Of a stretch of 64,000 nt of DNA, positions 21,453-31,222 are shown one piece after another. Source of the stretch: Cognatilysobacter segetis. Lineage in GTDB: Bacteria > Pseudomonadota > Gammaproteobacteria > Xanthomonadales > Xanthomonadaceae. The position numbers were made by a program, and so were the translations under genes. How positions within the stretch are numbered: the stretch's first letter is position 1; each line of letters starts with the position of its first letter. The DNA lies in the NCBI RefSeq assembly GCF_004359965.1, contig NZ_SMRQ01000002.1, forward strand, positions 36,443-100,442, read 5' to 3'. The notes below the pieces were generated by a model that ran no database searches, was not told where the DNA came from, and was given only the letters and a program-made list of their open reading frames with translations.

Positions 21453-23255
21453 TCAGGCGGACGCCGCCTCGTCCGCCACCTGCAACTGCAGCTGCCACAG
21501 CTGCGCGTAATGCCCGAGGCTGGCGATGAGCTCCTCGTGCGTGCCCTGTTCGACGATGCGACCGGCGTCCATCACGAGGATGCGGTCGGCATTCATCACC
21601 GTCGACAGGCGGTGCGCGATGACCAGGGTGGTGCGGCCCTCGGCGATGCGTTCCAGCTCGGCCTGGATCGCTTTTTCCGAGCGCGAGTCGAGCGCCGATG
21701 TCGCCTCGTCGAAGATCATGATCGCGGGGTTCTTGAGCAGTGCGCGCGCGATGGCCACGCGTTGCTTTTCGCCGCCCGAGAGCTTCAGGCCGCGTTCGCC
21801 GACTTCGGTCTCGTACCCGTCGGGCATCGCCGCGATGTACTCGTGGATGTGCGCGGCCTTCGCGGCGGCCTCGACCTCGTCACGGCTCGCTTCGGGGCGG
21901 CCGTACAGGATGTTGTAGTAGATCGTGTCGTTGAACAGCACGGTGTCCTGCGGCACGGTCGCGATCGCCGCGCGAACCGAGCCTTGGGTCAGGTCGCGCA
22001 GGTCATGGCCGTCGATGGTGATGCGGCCGCCGTCGGGATCGTAGAAGCGGTAGAGCAGGCGCGCCAGCGTCGACTTGCCCGAGCCGGAATGCCCGACCAC
22101 GGCCACCGTCTGTCCGGGCCGGATCTCGAAGCTCACGCCTTTCAGGATGTCGCGGCGCGGGTCGTAGGCGAACCGCACGTCCTCGAAACGCACGTGCGCC
22201 CGGCGGGTCTTCAGCGGGGTCGCACCCGGCCGGTCCTGCACGTCGAGCTTCTGGTCGAGCAGGCCGACCAGGCGTTCCATGTTGGTGAAGGCCTGCTTGA
22301 TCTCGCGATACATCATGCCGAGGTAGTTCAGCGGCGCCGCCAGCTGCAGCAGGTAGGCGTTCACGAGCACGAGATCGCCGATCGTGAACCGGCCCGCGAC
22401 CACCCCTGCCGATGCGCGCCACATCAGCGCGGTCACGCCGAGCGACACGATCATCGTCTGGCCGACATTGAGCACGGCGAGCGATTTCAGGCTCATCACC
22501 GTGGCTTCCTCGACCGTCCGGAGGTTCGCGTCGTAGCGGCTGGCCTCGTGCTCCTCGTTGTTGAAGTACTTCACCGTCTCGTAGTTGAGCAGCGAATCGA
22601 CCGCGCGCGCGTTCGCCTTCGTGTCGGCTTCCACCTTCGCGCGGTAGTAGCGGGTGCGCCACTCCGTGACCGCGAACGTCCAGCCGATGTAGCCGGCCAG
22701 CGTGAGCAGGGTGATCACGCCGAACGACCATCCGTAGTGGATGACCAGGAACCCGGTGACCAGCGTAACCTCGAGGATCGTCGGGATGATCGTGTAGATC
22801 GTCCAGTCGAGCAGGTCGGTGATCGCCGTGCCGCCGCGCTCGACGTCGCGCGATACGCCGCCGGTGCGGCGCGAAAGGTGGAACTTCAGGCTGAGCGCGT
22901 GCAGGTGCCGGAACACCTTGAGCGTGACCTCCCGCGCGGTTCGCGCCATGACGCGGGCGAACACGACCTGCCGCAGCTCGGTGAAGAAGTTCACGCCCAC
23001 GCGCGCGGCGCCGTAGGCCAGCAGCAGCGCCACCGGGAGCACGCGCAGGCTGGCCTGGATGTCCAGCGAATCGACGATCCGCTTGAGCATCATCGGGACC
23101 GTGAGGCCGAGCAGCTTCGCCACGAACAGGCAGGCCACGGCGATGACGATGCGCGCGACGTGCGGCTTCAGGTACGGCAACAGCGCGCGGAGGATGCCGA
23201 AGTCGCTGCGCTGCGTGCCGCGCGCAGCGACGCTCAGGGGATCGGGGGAGGCCAT
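21453..23255 (-). CDS. Atm1/HMT-type ABC exporter (fused permease-ATPase)
   Basis: A 600-residue half-transporter: six membrane helices in residues about 40-330, then an ABC domain with Walker A GHSGSGKST near 386-394, signature LSGGEKQRVAIARALL and Walker B IMIFDEATSALD. The fold and the NYETVKYFNNEEHEASRYD segment match the Atm1/ABCB7/HMT1 branch, which exports glutathione-linked sulphur or metal conjugates. The ATG at 23255 gives the usual short cytoplasmic N-terminus and follows GAGG. The gene is single and divergent from the efflux pump. Confidence 0.92.
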   Translation of the reverse strand: MASPDPLSVAARGTQRSDFGILRALLPYLKPHVARIVIAVACLFVAKLLGLTVPMMLKRIVDSLDIQASLRVLPVALLLAYGAARVGVNFFTELRQVVFARVMARTAREVTLKVFRHLHALSLKFHLSRRTGGVSRDVERGGTAITDLLDWTIYTIIPTILEVTLVTGFLVIHYGWSFGVITLLTLAGYIGWTFAVTEWRTRYYRAKVEADTKANARAVDSLLNYETVKYFNNEEHEASRYDANLRTVEEATVMSLKSLAVLNVGQTMIVSLGVTALMWRASAGVVAGRFTIGDLVLVNAYLLQLAAPLNYLGMMYREIKQAFTNMERLVGLLDQKLDVQDRPGATPLKTRRAHVRFEDVRFAYDPRRDILKGVSFEIRPGQTVAVVGHSGSGKSTLARLLYRFYDPDGGRITIDGHDLRDLTQGSVRAAIATVPQDTVLFNDTIYYNILYGRPEASRDEVEAAAKAAHIHEYIAAMPDGYETEVGERGLKLSGGEKQRVAIARALLKNPAIMIFDEATSALDSRSEKAIQAELERIAEGRTTLVIAHRLSTVMNADRILVMDAGRIVEQGTHEELIASLGHYAQLWQLQLQVADEAASA

Positions 23256-23416
23256 GGGGGCAACGTAAGGCCGCCGCCGGCCACGAACAACCCGCCCGCG
23301 GCCGATGGCGCGTTCCAGTGGTGGGCACGCGACGCCCACGGCCGCTGCAACGCGCTGCCGCGCCCGTGATGCCCTGCCGCGCGTTTACCCTAGTGCGCCC
23401 CGCCGCGGCCCGATCC

Positions 23417-24670
23417 ATGACGCCGACTCTCCGCCCGACGACGCGCCGCCTGGCCCTGCTGCTGGGCGGGCTGGCCATGTTCGGGCCGTTCTCGATCGAC
23501 ACCATCTTCCCGGCATTCCCGTCGATCGGCGCGCAACTCGGTGCCGACCCGGTGGCGATGCAGCAGACCATCAGCGTCTACCTGGTCGCCTACGCGCTGA
23601 TGAGCGTGGTGCACGGGCCGCTCTCCGATGCGATCGGCCGGCGACGCGTGATTCTCGGCGGCCTGCTGGTGTTCGCGGCCGCCTCGGCGGGCTGCGCGCT
23701 CGCCCGAGACCTGCCGACGCTGCTCGCGTTCCGCGCGCTGCAGGGCCTGTCCTCGGGCGTCGGCCTCATTGTCGGGCGCGCGGTGATCCGCGATGTGCTG
23801 CAGGGCCACGACGCGCAACGGCTGATGAGCCAGGTCTCGATGATCTTCGGCATCGCACCGGCGATCGCGCCCATCATCGGCGGCTGGCTGCTGGGCTGGA
23901 GCCGCTGGCCGATGATCTTCTGGTTCCTGGTCGCGTTCGCGCTCGTGCTGGTCGTCGCGACGTGGCTGGTGCTGCCGGAAACCCATCCGCCGGCCTCGCG
24001 CCTGCCGCTCGCCGCGCGGTCGCTCGTGCGGGATTACGCGGCCATCTTCGTGAACCCGCGCTTCCAGCGCCTCGCCGCCGCGGCCTCGTTCAATTTCGGC
24101 GCGCTGTTCCTCTACATCGCGTCGGCGCCGGTGTTCGTGCTGGAGATGCTGCGCCTGCACGGCCGTCATCTCGACGAGACACAGTTCGCCTGGTTCTTCG
24201 TCCCCACGATCGGCGGCATGATCGTCGGTGCGTTCGTGTCCGGCCGCGCGGCGGGCCGCATGAGCGGCGACCGGCTGGTGCGCATCGGTTTCGCCGCGAG
24301 TGCGATCGCGATGGCCTACGACGTCGTCTACAACCTGCTCGTACCTGTGCCTGCGGTGCCGTGGGCGGTCCTGCCGATGAGCCTGCACGCCTTCGGCATC
24401 GCGCTGGTGTTCCCGGTTCTCACGCTCGCGATCCTCGACATGTACCCGCGCCAGCGCGGTTCCGCCTCGTCGCTGCAGGCGTTCACCAGCCTGGTGATGA
24501 ATGCGCTGATCGCCGGCGCGCTGTCGCCGCTCATTTCGCACGACGCGCGCTGGCTCGCGTTCGCGGCCGCCGCGATGACGCTCGTGGCGTTCGCGTTCTG
24601 GCGATGGGAGGCGGGCTCGGCACAGTGCGAGTCGCTGCGCTCCGACGGCGCCGACCTCCCGCCGACCTGA
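23417..24670 (+). CDS. Bcr/CflA-type MFS efflux pump
   Basis: A 417-residue twelve-helix major-facilitator protein. It opens with the Bcr/CflA pattern (FGPFSIDTIFPAFPSIGAQL), has motif A GPLSDAIGRRRVI and motif C-like GIAPAIAPIIGGWLLGW. Members export drugs such as bicyclomycin, chloramphenicol or sulphonamides by proton antiport; the substrate here is not readable. An in-frame upstream ATG at 23318 would add 33 residues unlike the family, so 23417 was chosen. Confidence 0.9.
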   Translation: MTPTLRPTTRRLALLLGGLAMFGPFSIDTIFPAFPSIGAQLGADPVAMQQTISVYLVAYALMSVVHGPLSDAIGRRRVILGGLLVFAAASAGCALARDLPTLLAFRALQGLSSGVGLIVGRAVIRDVLQGHDAQRLMSQVSMIFGIAPAIAPIIGGWLLGWSRWPMIFWFLVAFALVLVVATWLVLPETHPPASRLPLAARSLVRDYAAIFVNPRFQRLAAAASFNFGALFLYIASAPVFVLEMLRLHGRHLDETQFAWFFVPTIGGMIVGAFVSGRAAGRMSGDRLVRIGFAASAIAMAYDVVYNLLVPVPAVPWAVLPMSLHAFGIALVFPVLTLAILDMYPRQRGSASSLQAFTSLVMNALIAGALSPLISHDARWLAFAAAAMTLVAFAFWRWEAGSAQCESLRSDGADLPPT

Positions 24671-24676
24671 TGCGAA

Positions 24677-24701
24677 GAGGGCCGGCATTGCGCCGGCCCT
24701 C
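24677..24701. terminator. Shared hairpin between efflux pump and M2 peptidase genes
   Basis: A perfect ten-base stem (GAGGGCCGGC with GCCGGCCCTC) and five-base loop between two convergent genes. No T-tract on either side, so termination strength is uncertain. Confidence 0.55.
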
Positions 24702-24707
24702 GGGGTG

Positions 24708-26720
24708 TCACGCCTTGCCGGGCGCCGGCTTCGCGGCGGGCGCCGTTGCGGGCGGCGCCGAGGTCGACGCGGTGGCCTGCCAGCCGCAGGTCTTGCCCTC
24801 GTTCTGCTGCTTCAGCCACTGCTGCAGCGGCGCGAAGTACTCCAGCACGGCCGAGGCGTCCATCTTCTCGTTGCCGGTCAGCTCCTTCATCGTCTTCTGC
24901 CAAGGCTGGCTGGCGCCCTTCGACAGCATCGCCCAGTAGCGGCGACCGGCCTCCGGGTTGCCGTAGAAGCTGCACTCGTACAGCGGGCCCTTGAAGCCGG
25001 ACGCGTCGCAGAGCGCCTTGTAGAACTGGAACTGCAGCACGTGCGACAGGAAGTAGCGCGTGTAGGGGGTATTCGCCGGGACGTGGTACTTGGCCGCCGG
25101 ATCGAAGAAGTCCTCGCTGCGCGGGGTCGGCGGCGCGACGCCCTGGTACTTCGCCTTCAGGTCCCACCAGGCCTTGTTGTACTGGTCGGGCTTGATCGAA
25201 CCGTCGAACACGCCCCAGCGCCAGCGATCGATCATCAGGCCGAACGGGAGGAACGAGATCTTGGCCAGCGCCATGCGCATCTGCGCGTTGATCAGCGCCT
25301 CGTTGCTCTGCTGCGGCTGGGCCACCAGGCCGATGGTGTTGAGGTAGGCCGGCGTCATCGACAGCACGATCGTGTCGCCGATCGCCTCGTGGAAGCCGTC
25401 GTGCGCGCCAGCCTGGAAGATCGGCGGCAGCTTGTTGTAGGCCAGGTAGTAATACACGTGGCCCATCTCGTGGTAGATCGTGGTGAAGTCTTCCTCGTTC
25501 GGCTTCGTGCACATCTTGATGCGCACGTCGCCGGCCATGTTCATGTCCCAGGCGGAGGCGTGGCAGACCACGTCGCGGTCGCGCGGCTTCACGAACTGGG
25601 CCTTCTCCCAGTACGACGCCGGCAGCTTCGGCATGCCGAGCGAGGTGTAGAAGTCCTGCGCGCGCTCGTTCATCTGCTTGGCGGTCGCGAGCGCGGCCTC
25701 GTGCTCGGCGTCGGCCGTGGCTGCCGGAGTGGCGGTGCCGGCGATCTTCGCGGTCGCGGCGGCGAGGTTCTGCTGGTACTGCGCCTGCAGCGCCGAGTTG
25801 ACATCCAGGCTGCCGGCGCCCGGATACGGCGCCATGAGGTCCCAGAGGTTGCTCCAGTCCTGCTGCCACATGTTGCCCATCAGGTGCGCGGGCAGCATGT
25901 GACCGGCGACGTGGCCGCGCTGCGCGCCGTACTTGGCGTCGAGCTTGGTGCCGGCGTAGCAGTGCAGCTGCTCGTAGAGCGGCTTGACCTGGCCCCACAG
26001 GCGATCGGTCTCGGCCGACAGTTCCGCCGGCGACATGTCGTAGCCCGAGCGCCACAGCTCGCCGGCGTCGGCATAGCCCAGGTCGCGCGCGCCCTCGTTG
26101 ATCAGCGCGACGAAGCGCGAATAGTCCTTTCGCTGCGGGGCGGCGGTGGAATGCCAGCCCTGCCACGCCTCGAGCTGCTCGTCGTAGTCGCGGCTCTTGG
26201 CGAGCACGTCCTCGAGGTCGCCGAGCTGGCGGCAGCTCTTCGCCGGGCCTTCGCCCTTGCAATACGTGCCCTTGCCGTAGGCGCCTTCCATGCGGGTGGC
26301 GATCGCGGTCAGTTCGGCGAGCTTCGCGGGATCCTTCGGCGGCGGCATCGCGGCCTGCAGCTTGAGCAACTGGATCGCGCGCGCCGTCTCCGGCGACATC
26401 GTCTGGCCCTCGAACCTGCGCGACTGCTCGATCCAGCGGTTCAGCTGGGCGAGGTAGCGCTCGTTCGCCTTGGCCGACACGAGCTCGCTGTCGTCGTTGA
26501 TGTAGGTCGACGACAGCCATTGCGAGGCCGTGAGCTCCGGGTACGACTTGCGGTATTCCTCGTTCACGCGGGCGATGAACTGGTCCGCGGTCTCGTTGGC
26601 GGGCGCGTCGGCGGCGGGCGACGTGCCGGCGGCGCCGGGCGATCCGGGCGGCGCCTTGCAGCCGGGCAGGGCGAGGGCGGCAGCGACGCCCAAGGCGAGC
26701 AGTGCGCGAACGGGTTTCAT
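24708..26720 (-). CDS. M2-family dipeptidyl carboxypeptidase (ACE-like) lipoprotein
   Basis: A zinc peptidase of the angiotensin-converting-enzyme family, 670 residues. A lipoprotein signal ends ALALPG-C21, so it is predicted to be anchored in the envelope. The zinc site is complete: HEMGH at 417-421 and the third ligand Glu445 (DGFHEAIGD), 28 residues after the first histidine as in ACE. The active-site region continues normally to the C-terminus, which ends in an Ala/Pro-rich tail. M2 enzymes release C-terminal dipeptides; bacterial members are common in Xanthomonadaceae. TAGCCT (26765-26760) is a possible -10. Confidence 0.95.
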   Translation of the reverse strand: MKPVRALLALGVAAALALPGCKAPPGSPGAAGTSPAADAPANETADQFIARVNEEYRKSYPELTASQWLSSTYINDDSELVSAKANERYLAQLNRWIEQSRRFEGQTMSPETARAIQLLKLQAAMPPPKDPAKLAELTAIATRMEGAYGKGTYCKGEGPAKSCRQLGDLEDVLAKSRDYDEQLEAWQGWHSTAAPQRKDYSRFVALINEGARDLGYADAGELWRSGYDMSPAELSAETDRLWGQVKPLYEQLHCYAGTKLDAKYGAQRGHVAGHMLPAHLMGNMWQQDWSNLWDLMAPYPGAGSLDVNSALQAQYQQNLAAATAKIAGTATPAATADAEHEAALATAKQMNERAQDFYTSLGMPKLPASYWEKAQFVKPRDRDVVCHASAWDMNMAGDVRIKMCTKPNEEDFTTIYHEMGHVYYYLAYNKLPPIFQAGAHDGFHEAIGDTIVLSMTPAYLNTIGLVAQPQQSNEALINAQMRMALAKISFLPFGLMIDRWRWGVFDGSIKPDQYNKAWWDLKAKYQGVAPPTPRSEDFFDPAAKYHVPANTPYTRYFLSHVLQFQFYKALCDASGFKGPLYECSFYGNPEAGRRYWAMLSKGASQPWQKTMKELTGNEKMDASAVLEYFAPLQQWLKQQNEGKTCGWQATASTSAPPATAPAAKPAPGKA

Positions 26721-26804
26721 GCGGGACTCCGGAACGACGGCGCGGGGTGCGGTCGACGCAGGCTAGAGGCCGGCCCGCGGAGGCGCAAGGCGACCGTTCG
26801 CCGT

Positions 26805-27284
26805 TCAGTCCGGAACGTGCAGGGTCCGCGTCGCGGCGTCGGCCAGGCCGGCGCGATCGAGCCAGGCCCAGGCGTCGCCGGCATCGTGCTCGACGTAGGC
26901 GCGGGCGGACCCGAGGCGGAACGTGTAGCCCCACGCGTCCATGTCGGCGAGCACGCGCTGGGCGCCGACACCGGGCAGCGCATCGCCCAGCAACGCCTGC
27001 AGCACGCACACGGCGTTCTCTTCCTCGATCGAGTCGGTCGCGTCGGTATGCACCTGCGCACGCCGCGCGGGCGGCAGCACGATCAGGTGGCAGGCCTCGT
27101 GCAGCAGCGAATGCACCGGCGTGTCGCCGCGCGCGTACACCGTGGCCCCGATCAGCCCGGCCTCGCATTCGCCCCAGTACGAGCCGGGGATCGGCGCGCC
27201 GTCGGGCACGCGTTCGAGCGCCAGGCCGTAACGGCCCAGCAGCGTGGCGACGGCGTCGAAGTCGATGTCGGCGAGGGTCAGCAT
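26805..27284 (-). CDS. Small HExxH protein, IrrE/ImmA-like motif
   Basis: A soluble protein of 159 residues with HSLLHEACHLIV, placing HExxH at 62-66, then EEENAVCVLQALL with acidic residues at 87-89. A histidine pair followed about 20-25 residues later by E-x-x-A-x-x-x-x-x-LL resembles ImmA/IrrE (DUF955) metallopeptidases, although no HTH domain is attached. The HExxH is directly seen; the family link is inference. It lies between minE and the M2 peptidase gene on the same strand, separated from minE by a strong hairpin. Confidence 0.7.
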   Translation of the reverse strand: MLTLADIDFDAVATLLGRYGLALERVPDGAPIPGSYWGECEAGLIGATVYARGDTPVHSLLHEACHLIVLPPARRAQVHTDATDSIEEENAVCVLQALLGDALPGVGAQRVLADMDAWGYTFRLGSARAYVEHDAGDAWAWLDRAGLADAATRTLHVPD

Positions 27285-27298
27285 GGCGCGGATACGAC

Positions 27299-27322
27299 GA
27301 TGCCCCGCGCGGGCGGGGCATC
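27299..27322 (-). terminator. Hairpin after minE
   Basis: A perfect ten-base stem (GATGCCCCGC with GCGGGGCATC) and four-base loop between minE and the next gene. It is not followed by a T-tract on the minus strand and may instead be a processing or stabilising structure. Confidence 0.5.
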
Positions 27323-27342
27323 GGCACGGCGGTGGAACGGGA

Positions 27343-27612
27343 TCAGGGCGACGGCGTCTGCGCGGCGTTTTCCGGCAGCGCGACGGAAATGTCGAGCACC
27401 TTGTTGTCGCCTTCGCCGATCAGGTCGACCTTGACCGACTCCACGTCGACGTTGACGTACTTGCGGATCACCTCGAGCAGCTCGCGCTGCAGCATCGGCA
27501 GGTAGTCCGGGCCGCCACGGCCGGCGCGCTCGTGCGCGACGATGATGCGCAGGCGGTCCTTGGCGACGTTCGCCGTCGGCTTCTTGGCGGTGAGGAAATC
27601 GAAGATGCCCAT
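27343..27612 (-). CDS. minE: Division-site topological specificity factor MinE
   Basis: MinE stimulates MinD ATPase and drives Min oscillation so that FtsZ rings form only at midcell. The 89-residue protein has the N-terminal membrane/anti-MinCD segment ([21 protein letters not shown]) and the C-terminal specificity domain with [19 protein letters not shown]. It starts two bases after minD, a normal min operon arrangement. Confidence 0.97.
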   Translation of the reverse strand: MGIFDFLTAKKPTANVAKDRLRIIVAHERAGRGGPDYLPMLQRELLEVIRKYVNVDVESVKVDLIGEGDNKVLDISVALPENAAQTPSP

Positions 27613-27614
27613 GG

Positions 27615-28424
27615 TCAGCCTCCGAAGAGCTTGCTGAGGAAGCCCTTCTTCTCGACCTGCGTGAACCGCAGCGGACGGTTGTCGCCCAGCAGCCGCGCGA
27701 CCGCATCGTCGTAGGCCTGCGCGGCGTCGGACTGCGTCTCGAGGATGACCGGCTCGCCCTTGTTCGAGGCATTCAGCACGTCACCGGACTCCGGGATCAC
27801 GCCGATCGCCTTCAGGCCGAGGATCTCCTCGACGTCGCCGATGCTCAGCATCTCGCCGGTCTCGACGCGCTTGGGGCTGTAGCGCGTGAGCAGCAGGTGT
27901 TCCTTCACTCGCTCGCCGTTCTCCGCGCGGCGCGTCTTGGACGCCAGCAGGCCGAGGATGCGGTCGGAGTCGCGCACCGACGACACTTCCGGGTTCACCA
28001 CCACGACCGCCTGGTCGGCGAAGTACATCGCCAGGAACGCACCCTTCTCGATGCCGGCCGGCGAGTCGGCGACGATGTACTCGAAGCCGTCGGCCGCGAG
28101 ATCCTCGAGTACCTTCTGCACGCCTTCCTTGGTCAGCGCGTCCTTGTCGCGCGTCTGCGACGCGGCGAGCACGAAGAGGTTGTCGAAGCGCTTGTCCTTG
28201 ATCAGCGCCTGCTTGAGCGTGGCCTCGCCGTGCACGACGTTGACGAAGTCGTACACCACGCGGCGCTCGCAGCCCATGATCAGGTCGAGGTTGCGCAGGC
28301 CCACGTCGAAGTCGATGACGGCGACCTTGTGGCCGCGCTTGGCGAGCCCGCAGGCGAGGCTGGCACTGGTGGTGGTCTTGCCGACGCCGCCCTTGCCCGA
28401 GGTGACTACGATGATTTCGGCCAA
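27615..28424 (-). CDS. minD: Septum-site-determining ATPase MinD
   Basis: A 269-residue membrane-cycling ATPase that recruits MinC to the poles. The deviant Walker [10 protein letters not shown] is at about 10-18, the DSPAGIE switch is in the middle, and the C-terminal amphipathic membrane-targeting helix ends [13 protein letters not shown]. It is separated from minC by 83 bases and from minE by two. Confidence 0.98.
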   Translation of the reverse strand: MAEIIVVTSGKGGVGKTTTSASLACGLAKRGHKVAVIDFDVGLRNLDLIMGCERRVVYDFVNVVHGEATLKQALIKDKRFDNLFVLAASQTRDKDALTKEGVQKVLEDLAADGFEYIVADSPAGIEKGAFLAMYFADQAVVVVNPEVSSVRDSDRILGLLASKTRRAENGERVKEHLLLTRYSPKRVETGEMLSIGDVEEILGLKAIGVIPESGDVLNASNKGEPVILETQSDAAQAYDDAVARLLGDNRPLRFTQVEKKGFLSKLFGG

Positions 28425-28507
28425 CTGGTGTTCCTCCGGTTCGTTCCCCGACCGGCCGGGCCGGTGCGGGCGACAGCATGCCTCAAAGCATGCCGATGTG
28501 TGACGGG

Positions 28508-29281
28508 TTACGCGTCCAGCGCCTCGATGCGCAGCTGGCCGTCGTGGAGCCAGACCTGCACGGGCTTGCCGAGCAGGTCCGCGGGAATGTCCTCGGACAC
28601 CTTGTAGTGCCCGGCGATCGCCACGAGCTCGGCGTGGAACTCGCGGCAGAAGATGCGCGCCTGCTCGAAACCCTGCGCGCCGGCGAGCGCGCGGCCGCGC
28701 AGGGCGCCGTAGATGTGGATCGACCCGTCGGCGATGACCTCGGCGCCGGCGCCCACGGCCGACAGCACGGTCAGGTCGCGATTGTCGGCATAGACCTGCT
28801 GACCCGAGCGGATCGGCGCGGCCTGCACCATGCCCGGCTGGGATGCGGACGGCGCGGGCGCGGACGCCGGCGCCACGCGGGCGGGCTCCGGCGCCGGTTC
28901 ACGACGGACCGGCGCGGGCTCGGGCGCGGCGCCGTCGGAGCGCTCGTACTGCGCGCGGAACTTGGCCAGCAGGGGCAGGCCGAGCTGCTGCGAGAGCTGC
29001 TCGATCTCGCTGGTGCCGTAGGCCAGCGCCACCGGCAGCACCCCGGCCTCGCGCAGCGCGTCGACCAGGGCCTGCGCGGTCGCCAGGTCGGGCGTGCGCG
29101 TCAGTCCGCCGAAGTCGAGCACCACCGCCGCGCGCGAAAACAGGTTCGGCGCGCGCTGCACGCGGCCCCGCATCTCCTCCGCGAGCTTCTCGACGTCGAG
29201 CGTGCGCACCCGCAGGTTGGCGATGCCGACCTGGCCGATCTTGAGTTCGCCCGCGGGCTCGTAGTCCACCTGCGCGCTCAT
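28508..29281 (-). CDS. minC: Septum-site-determining protein MinC
   Basis: MinC blocks FtsZ assembly near the poles. The 257 residues comprise an N-terminal FtsZ-inhibitory domain (about 1-110), an Ala/Pro-rich linker (about 118-155) and the C-terminal beta-helix dimer/MinD-binding domain (DNRDLTVLSAVGAGAEVIADG and GALRGRALAG). The ATG at 29281 overlaps the TGA of the acetyltransferase gene as ATGA, which fixes the start and ties minC translation to that gene. Confidence 0.96.
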   Translation of the reverse strand: MSAQVDYEPAGELKIGQVGIANLRVRTLDVEKLAEEMRGRVQRAPNLFSRAAVVLDFGGLTRTPDLATAQALVDALREAGVLPVALAYGTSEIEQLSQQLGLPLLAKFRAQYERSDGAAPEPAPVRREPAPEPARVAPASAPAPSASQPGMVQAAPIRSGQQVYADNRDLTVLSAVGAGAEVIADGSIHIYGALRGRALAGAQGFEQARIFCREFHAELVAIAGHYKVSEDIPADLLGKPVQVWLHDGQLRIEALDA

Positions 29282-29880
29282 GCCCGGCCCCCGGCGGCGC
29301 GCGCGCGGTCGAGCCGCTGCGTGCGCGGCGTGTGGATCCACGGCGCGTCCGGGAGATCCCGACCGTAGGTTTCGCGCACCCAGGGATAGCTGCAGAGCGG
29401 CTTCATCAGCATGGCCGCACGGAGCCCGGTTTCGGGCATCACGTGCTGTCCGACCTCGTGGAAGCCGAAGGTGCCGTGGAACAGCATCACCGGGTCGGTG
29501 CCCCCCTGCAGCAGCACTTCGCAGGCCATCTGCGGATAGCGCAGCTCGGCGTAGCTCTGCGCGTCGGCGTAGAACGCACGCCCGACGCCGCCACCGCGGC
29601 GCCGGCTCGCGACGACGATGCGGTCGATGTAGAAGAACTCGCCGTGGCGCTCACGGAACCACCGGAAATTCGAGCTGTCATGCCCGGCGCCGTCCCCCAT
29701 GCCGATGAGGAAGCCCGTGAGCATGCCGTCGCGCTCGGCGACGCGGAAATACTCGGCGCGCTCGTAGAAGTACTGCAGGCGGTGCGCATCCAGTGGAAGG
29801 ATCGCGGGTCCAGCGGCGTTGTTCAGGGCAAGGACGGAATCCAGCTCGTGCTCAAGCACGTCGCGGACGACGATCGACAT
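29278..29880 (-). CDS. GNAT-family acetyltransferase preceding minC
   Basis: The 200-residue protein has the GNAT fold pattern: an N-terminal strand-helix pair, the core YIDRIVVASRRRGGGVGRAF (acetyl-CoA loop R/Q-x-x-G-x-G/A-like, RRGGGVG) and a C-terminal FHGTFGFHEVGQ strand. The acetyl acceptor is unknown. It is the first gene of the GNAT-minC-minD-minE run and overlaps minC by four bases. GATAAT (29933-29928) upstream may be its -10. The C-terminus is extended and Arg-rich. Confidence 0.85.
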   Translation of the reverse strand: MSIVVRDVLEHELDSVLALNNAAGPAILPLDAHRLQYFYERAEYFRVAERDGMLTGFLIGMGDGAGHDSSNFRWFRERHGEFFYIDRIVVASRRRGGGVGRAFYADAQSYAELRYPQMACEVLLQGGTDPVMLFHGTFGFHEVGQHVMPETGLRAAMLMKPLCSYPWVRETYGRDLPDAPWIHTPRTQRLDRARAAGGRA

Positions 29881-30004
29881 TCTTCCGGCTCCCGGGAGTG
29901 CAGCCGGCCAGTGCGGCGCGGCGCGGGATTATCGCACGGCCGCCCACCGGGGCCAGCGCCGCTTGGCGTGACTTTCGGCCGGAGGGCGCCACCGGAATGG
30001 GGCG

Positions 30005-30010
30005 TAGGAT
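30005..30010 (+). promoter_or_regulatory. -10-like TAGGAT, candidate leaderless start of histidine kinase gene
   Basis: TAGGAT ends six bases before the kinase ATG at 30017, so RNA could begin at the ATG itself. The same bases contain AGGA, which could instead act as a ribosome-binding site, so the reading is ambiguous. Confidence 0.35.
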
Positions 30011-30016
30011 GCCCCA

Positions 30017-31222
30017 ATGCCGGTCCAACTGAACCACACCCGACTGCTGCGCTATTCCGGGCTCGCGACCTGGGCGATGGTCGGGCTGCCGCTGCTGTAC
30101 ATGTCCTTCGGCCCCGAAGTGCCCGCCGACGAGCTGTCCGGCGAGGACGCGCTCGGCCCGCGCTCGATGTCGATCATCGGCTGGGGCGTGTACCTGCTCT
30201 TCGGCGCGAGTTATTTCTGGCTCACGCGTGGGCTCGGACGTCGCCACGCGCGCCCGGTCGACGTCATCGGCCTGCTGCTGCTCACGGCGAGCGCGATCGG
30301 CGTCAGCTACTACAACCGCAGCGGCCTCGGCAGCGTGCTGCTGATGACCGCCGCATGCCTGCTGCCGTGGCTCCTGCCGGTGCGCGCGGGCGTGGCCTGG
30401 CTGGTCGCAAGCCAGTTCGCGGTCATGCCGGTCTTCGTCTACGGCTTCCATTTCCCGTTGTTCGAAGCGTTGATGCAGTCGCTGCTGTACACGGGCTTCT
30501 CGGTGTTCGATTTTGCGACGAGTCTGATCGCGCGCCAGCAGGCCGATGCGCGCGAGGAGCAGCGGCGCCTGAACGCGGAACTACGCGCGACGCGCCTGTT
30601 GCTCGCGGAAAGCGCGCGCGTGAACGAGCGCACGCGCATCTCGCGCGAGCTGCACGACCTGCTCGGTCATCACCTCACCGCGCTGAGCCTGAACCTCGAG
30701 GTCGCCGGGCACCTCGCCGAAGGCCGCGCGAAGGAGCACATCTCGCAGGCGCATACGCTCGCACGCCTGCTGCTCACCGACGTGCGCGAGGCGGTCAGCC
30801 AGCTGCGCGAGGGTGGGGCGATGGACCTGTCCGTCGCACTGCGCCCGCTCGCCGAGAACGTGCCCTCGCTGGACATCCACATGGACATCCAGTCGCCGCT
30901 GACGCTCGATGATCCCGAGCGCGCGCATGTCCTGCTGCGCTGCACGCAGGAAATCATCACCAATGCCGTGCGCCATTCGGGCGCGCGCTCGCTGTGGCTC
31001 ACGGCGAATCGCGACGATGGCGCGATCGTGATGACGGCGCGCGACGACGGCCGTGGCGCCGACCTGTTCGTCGCCGGCAACGGCCTGCGCGGCATGCGCG
31101 AGCGCCTCGCGCAGCACGGCGGCACCCTCGACATCGATACCCGGCCCGGCGACGGTTTCCGTCTCCGGCTGGTCCTGCCCATCGCGGCCGCATCGGCCGT
31201 CCGAGAAGGAGTTCCCGCATGA
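30017..31222 (+). CDS. Sensor histidine kinase, DesK/LiaS type
   Basis: A 401-residue inner-membrane sensor with five or six helices in the first 165 residues and almost no periplasmic domain, so it probably senses the membrane itself or an intramembrane signal. A HisKA_3 phosphoacceptor SRELHDLLGHHLTALSLN follows a coiled coil, then an HATPase domain (QEIITNAVRHSGA, DDGRGAD, NGLRGMRERL). It overlaps the response regulator gene as ATGA. The partner and layout match NarL-type envelope-stress systems; the signal is unknown. Confidence 0.92.
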   Translation: MPVQLNHTRLLRYSGLATWAMVGLPLLYMSFGPEVPADELSGEDALGPRSMSIIGWGVYLLFGASYFWLTRGLGRRHARPVDVIGLLLLTASAIGVSYYNRSGLGSVLLMTAACLLPWLLPVRAGVAWLVASQFAVMPVFVYGFHFPLFEALMQSLLYTGFSVFDFATSLIARQQADAREEQRRLNAELRATRLLLAESARVNERTRISRELHDLLGHHLTALSLNLEVAGHLAEGRAKEHISQAHTLARLLLTDVREAVSQLREGGAMDLSVALRPLAENVPSLDIHMDIQSPLTLDDPERAHVLLRCTQEIITNAVRHSGARSLWLTANRDDGAIVMTARDDGRGADLFVAGNGLRGMRERLAQHGGTLDIDTRPGDGFRLRLVLPIAAASAVREGVPA

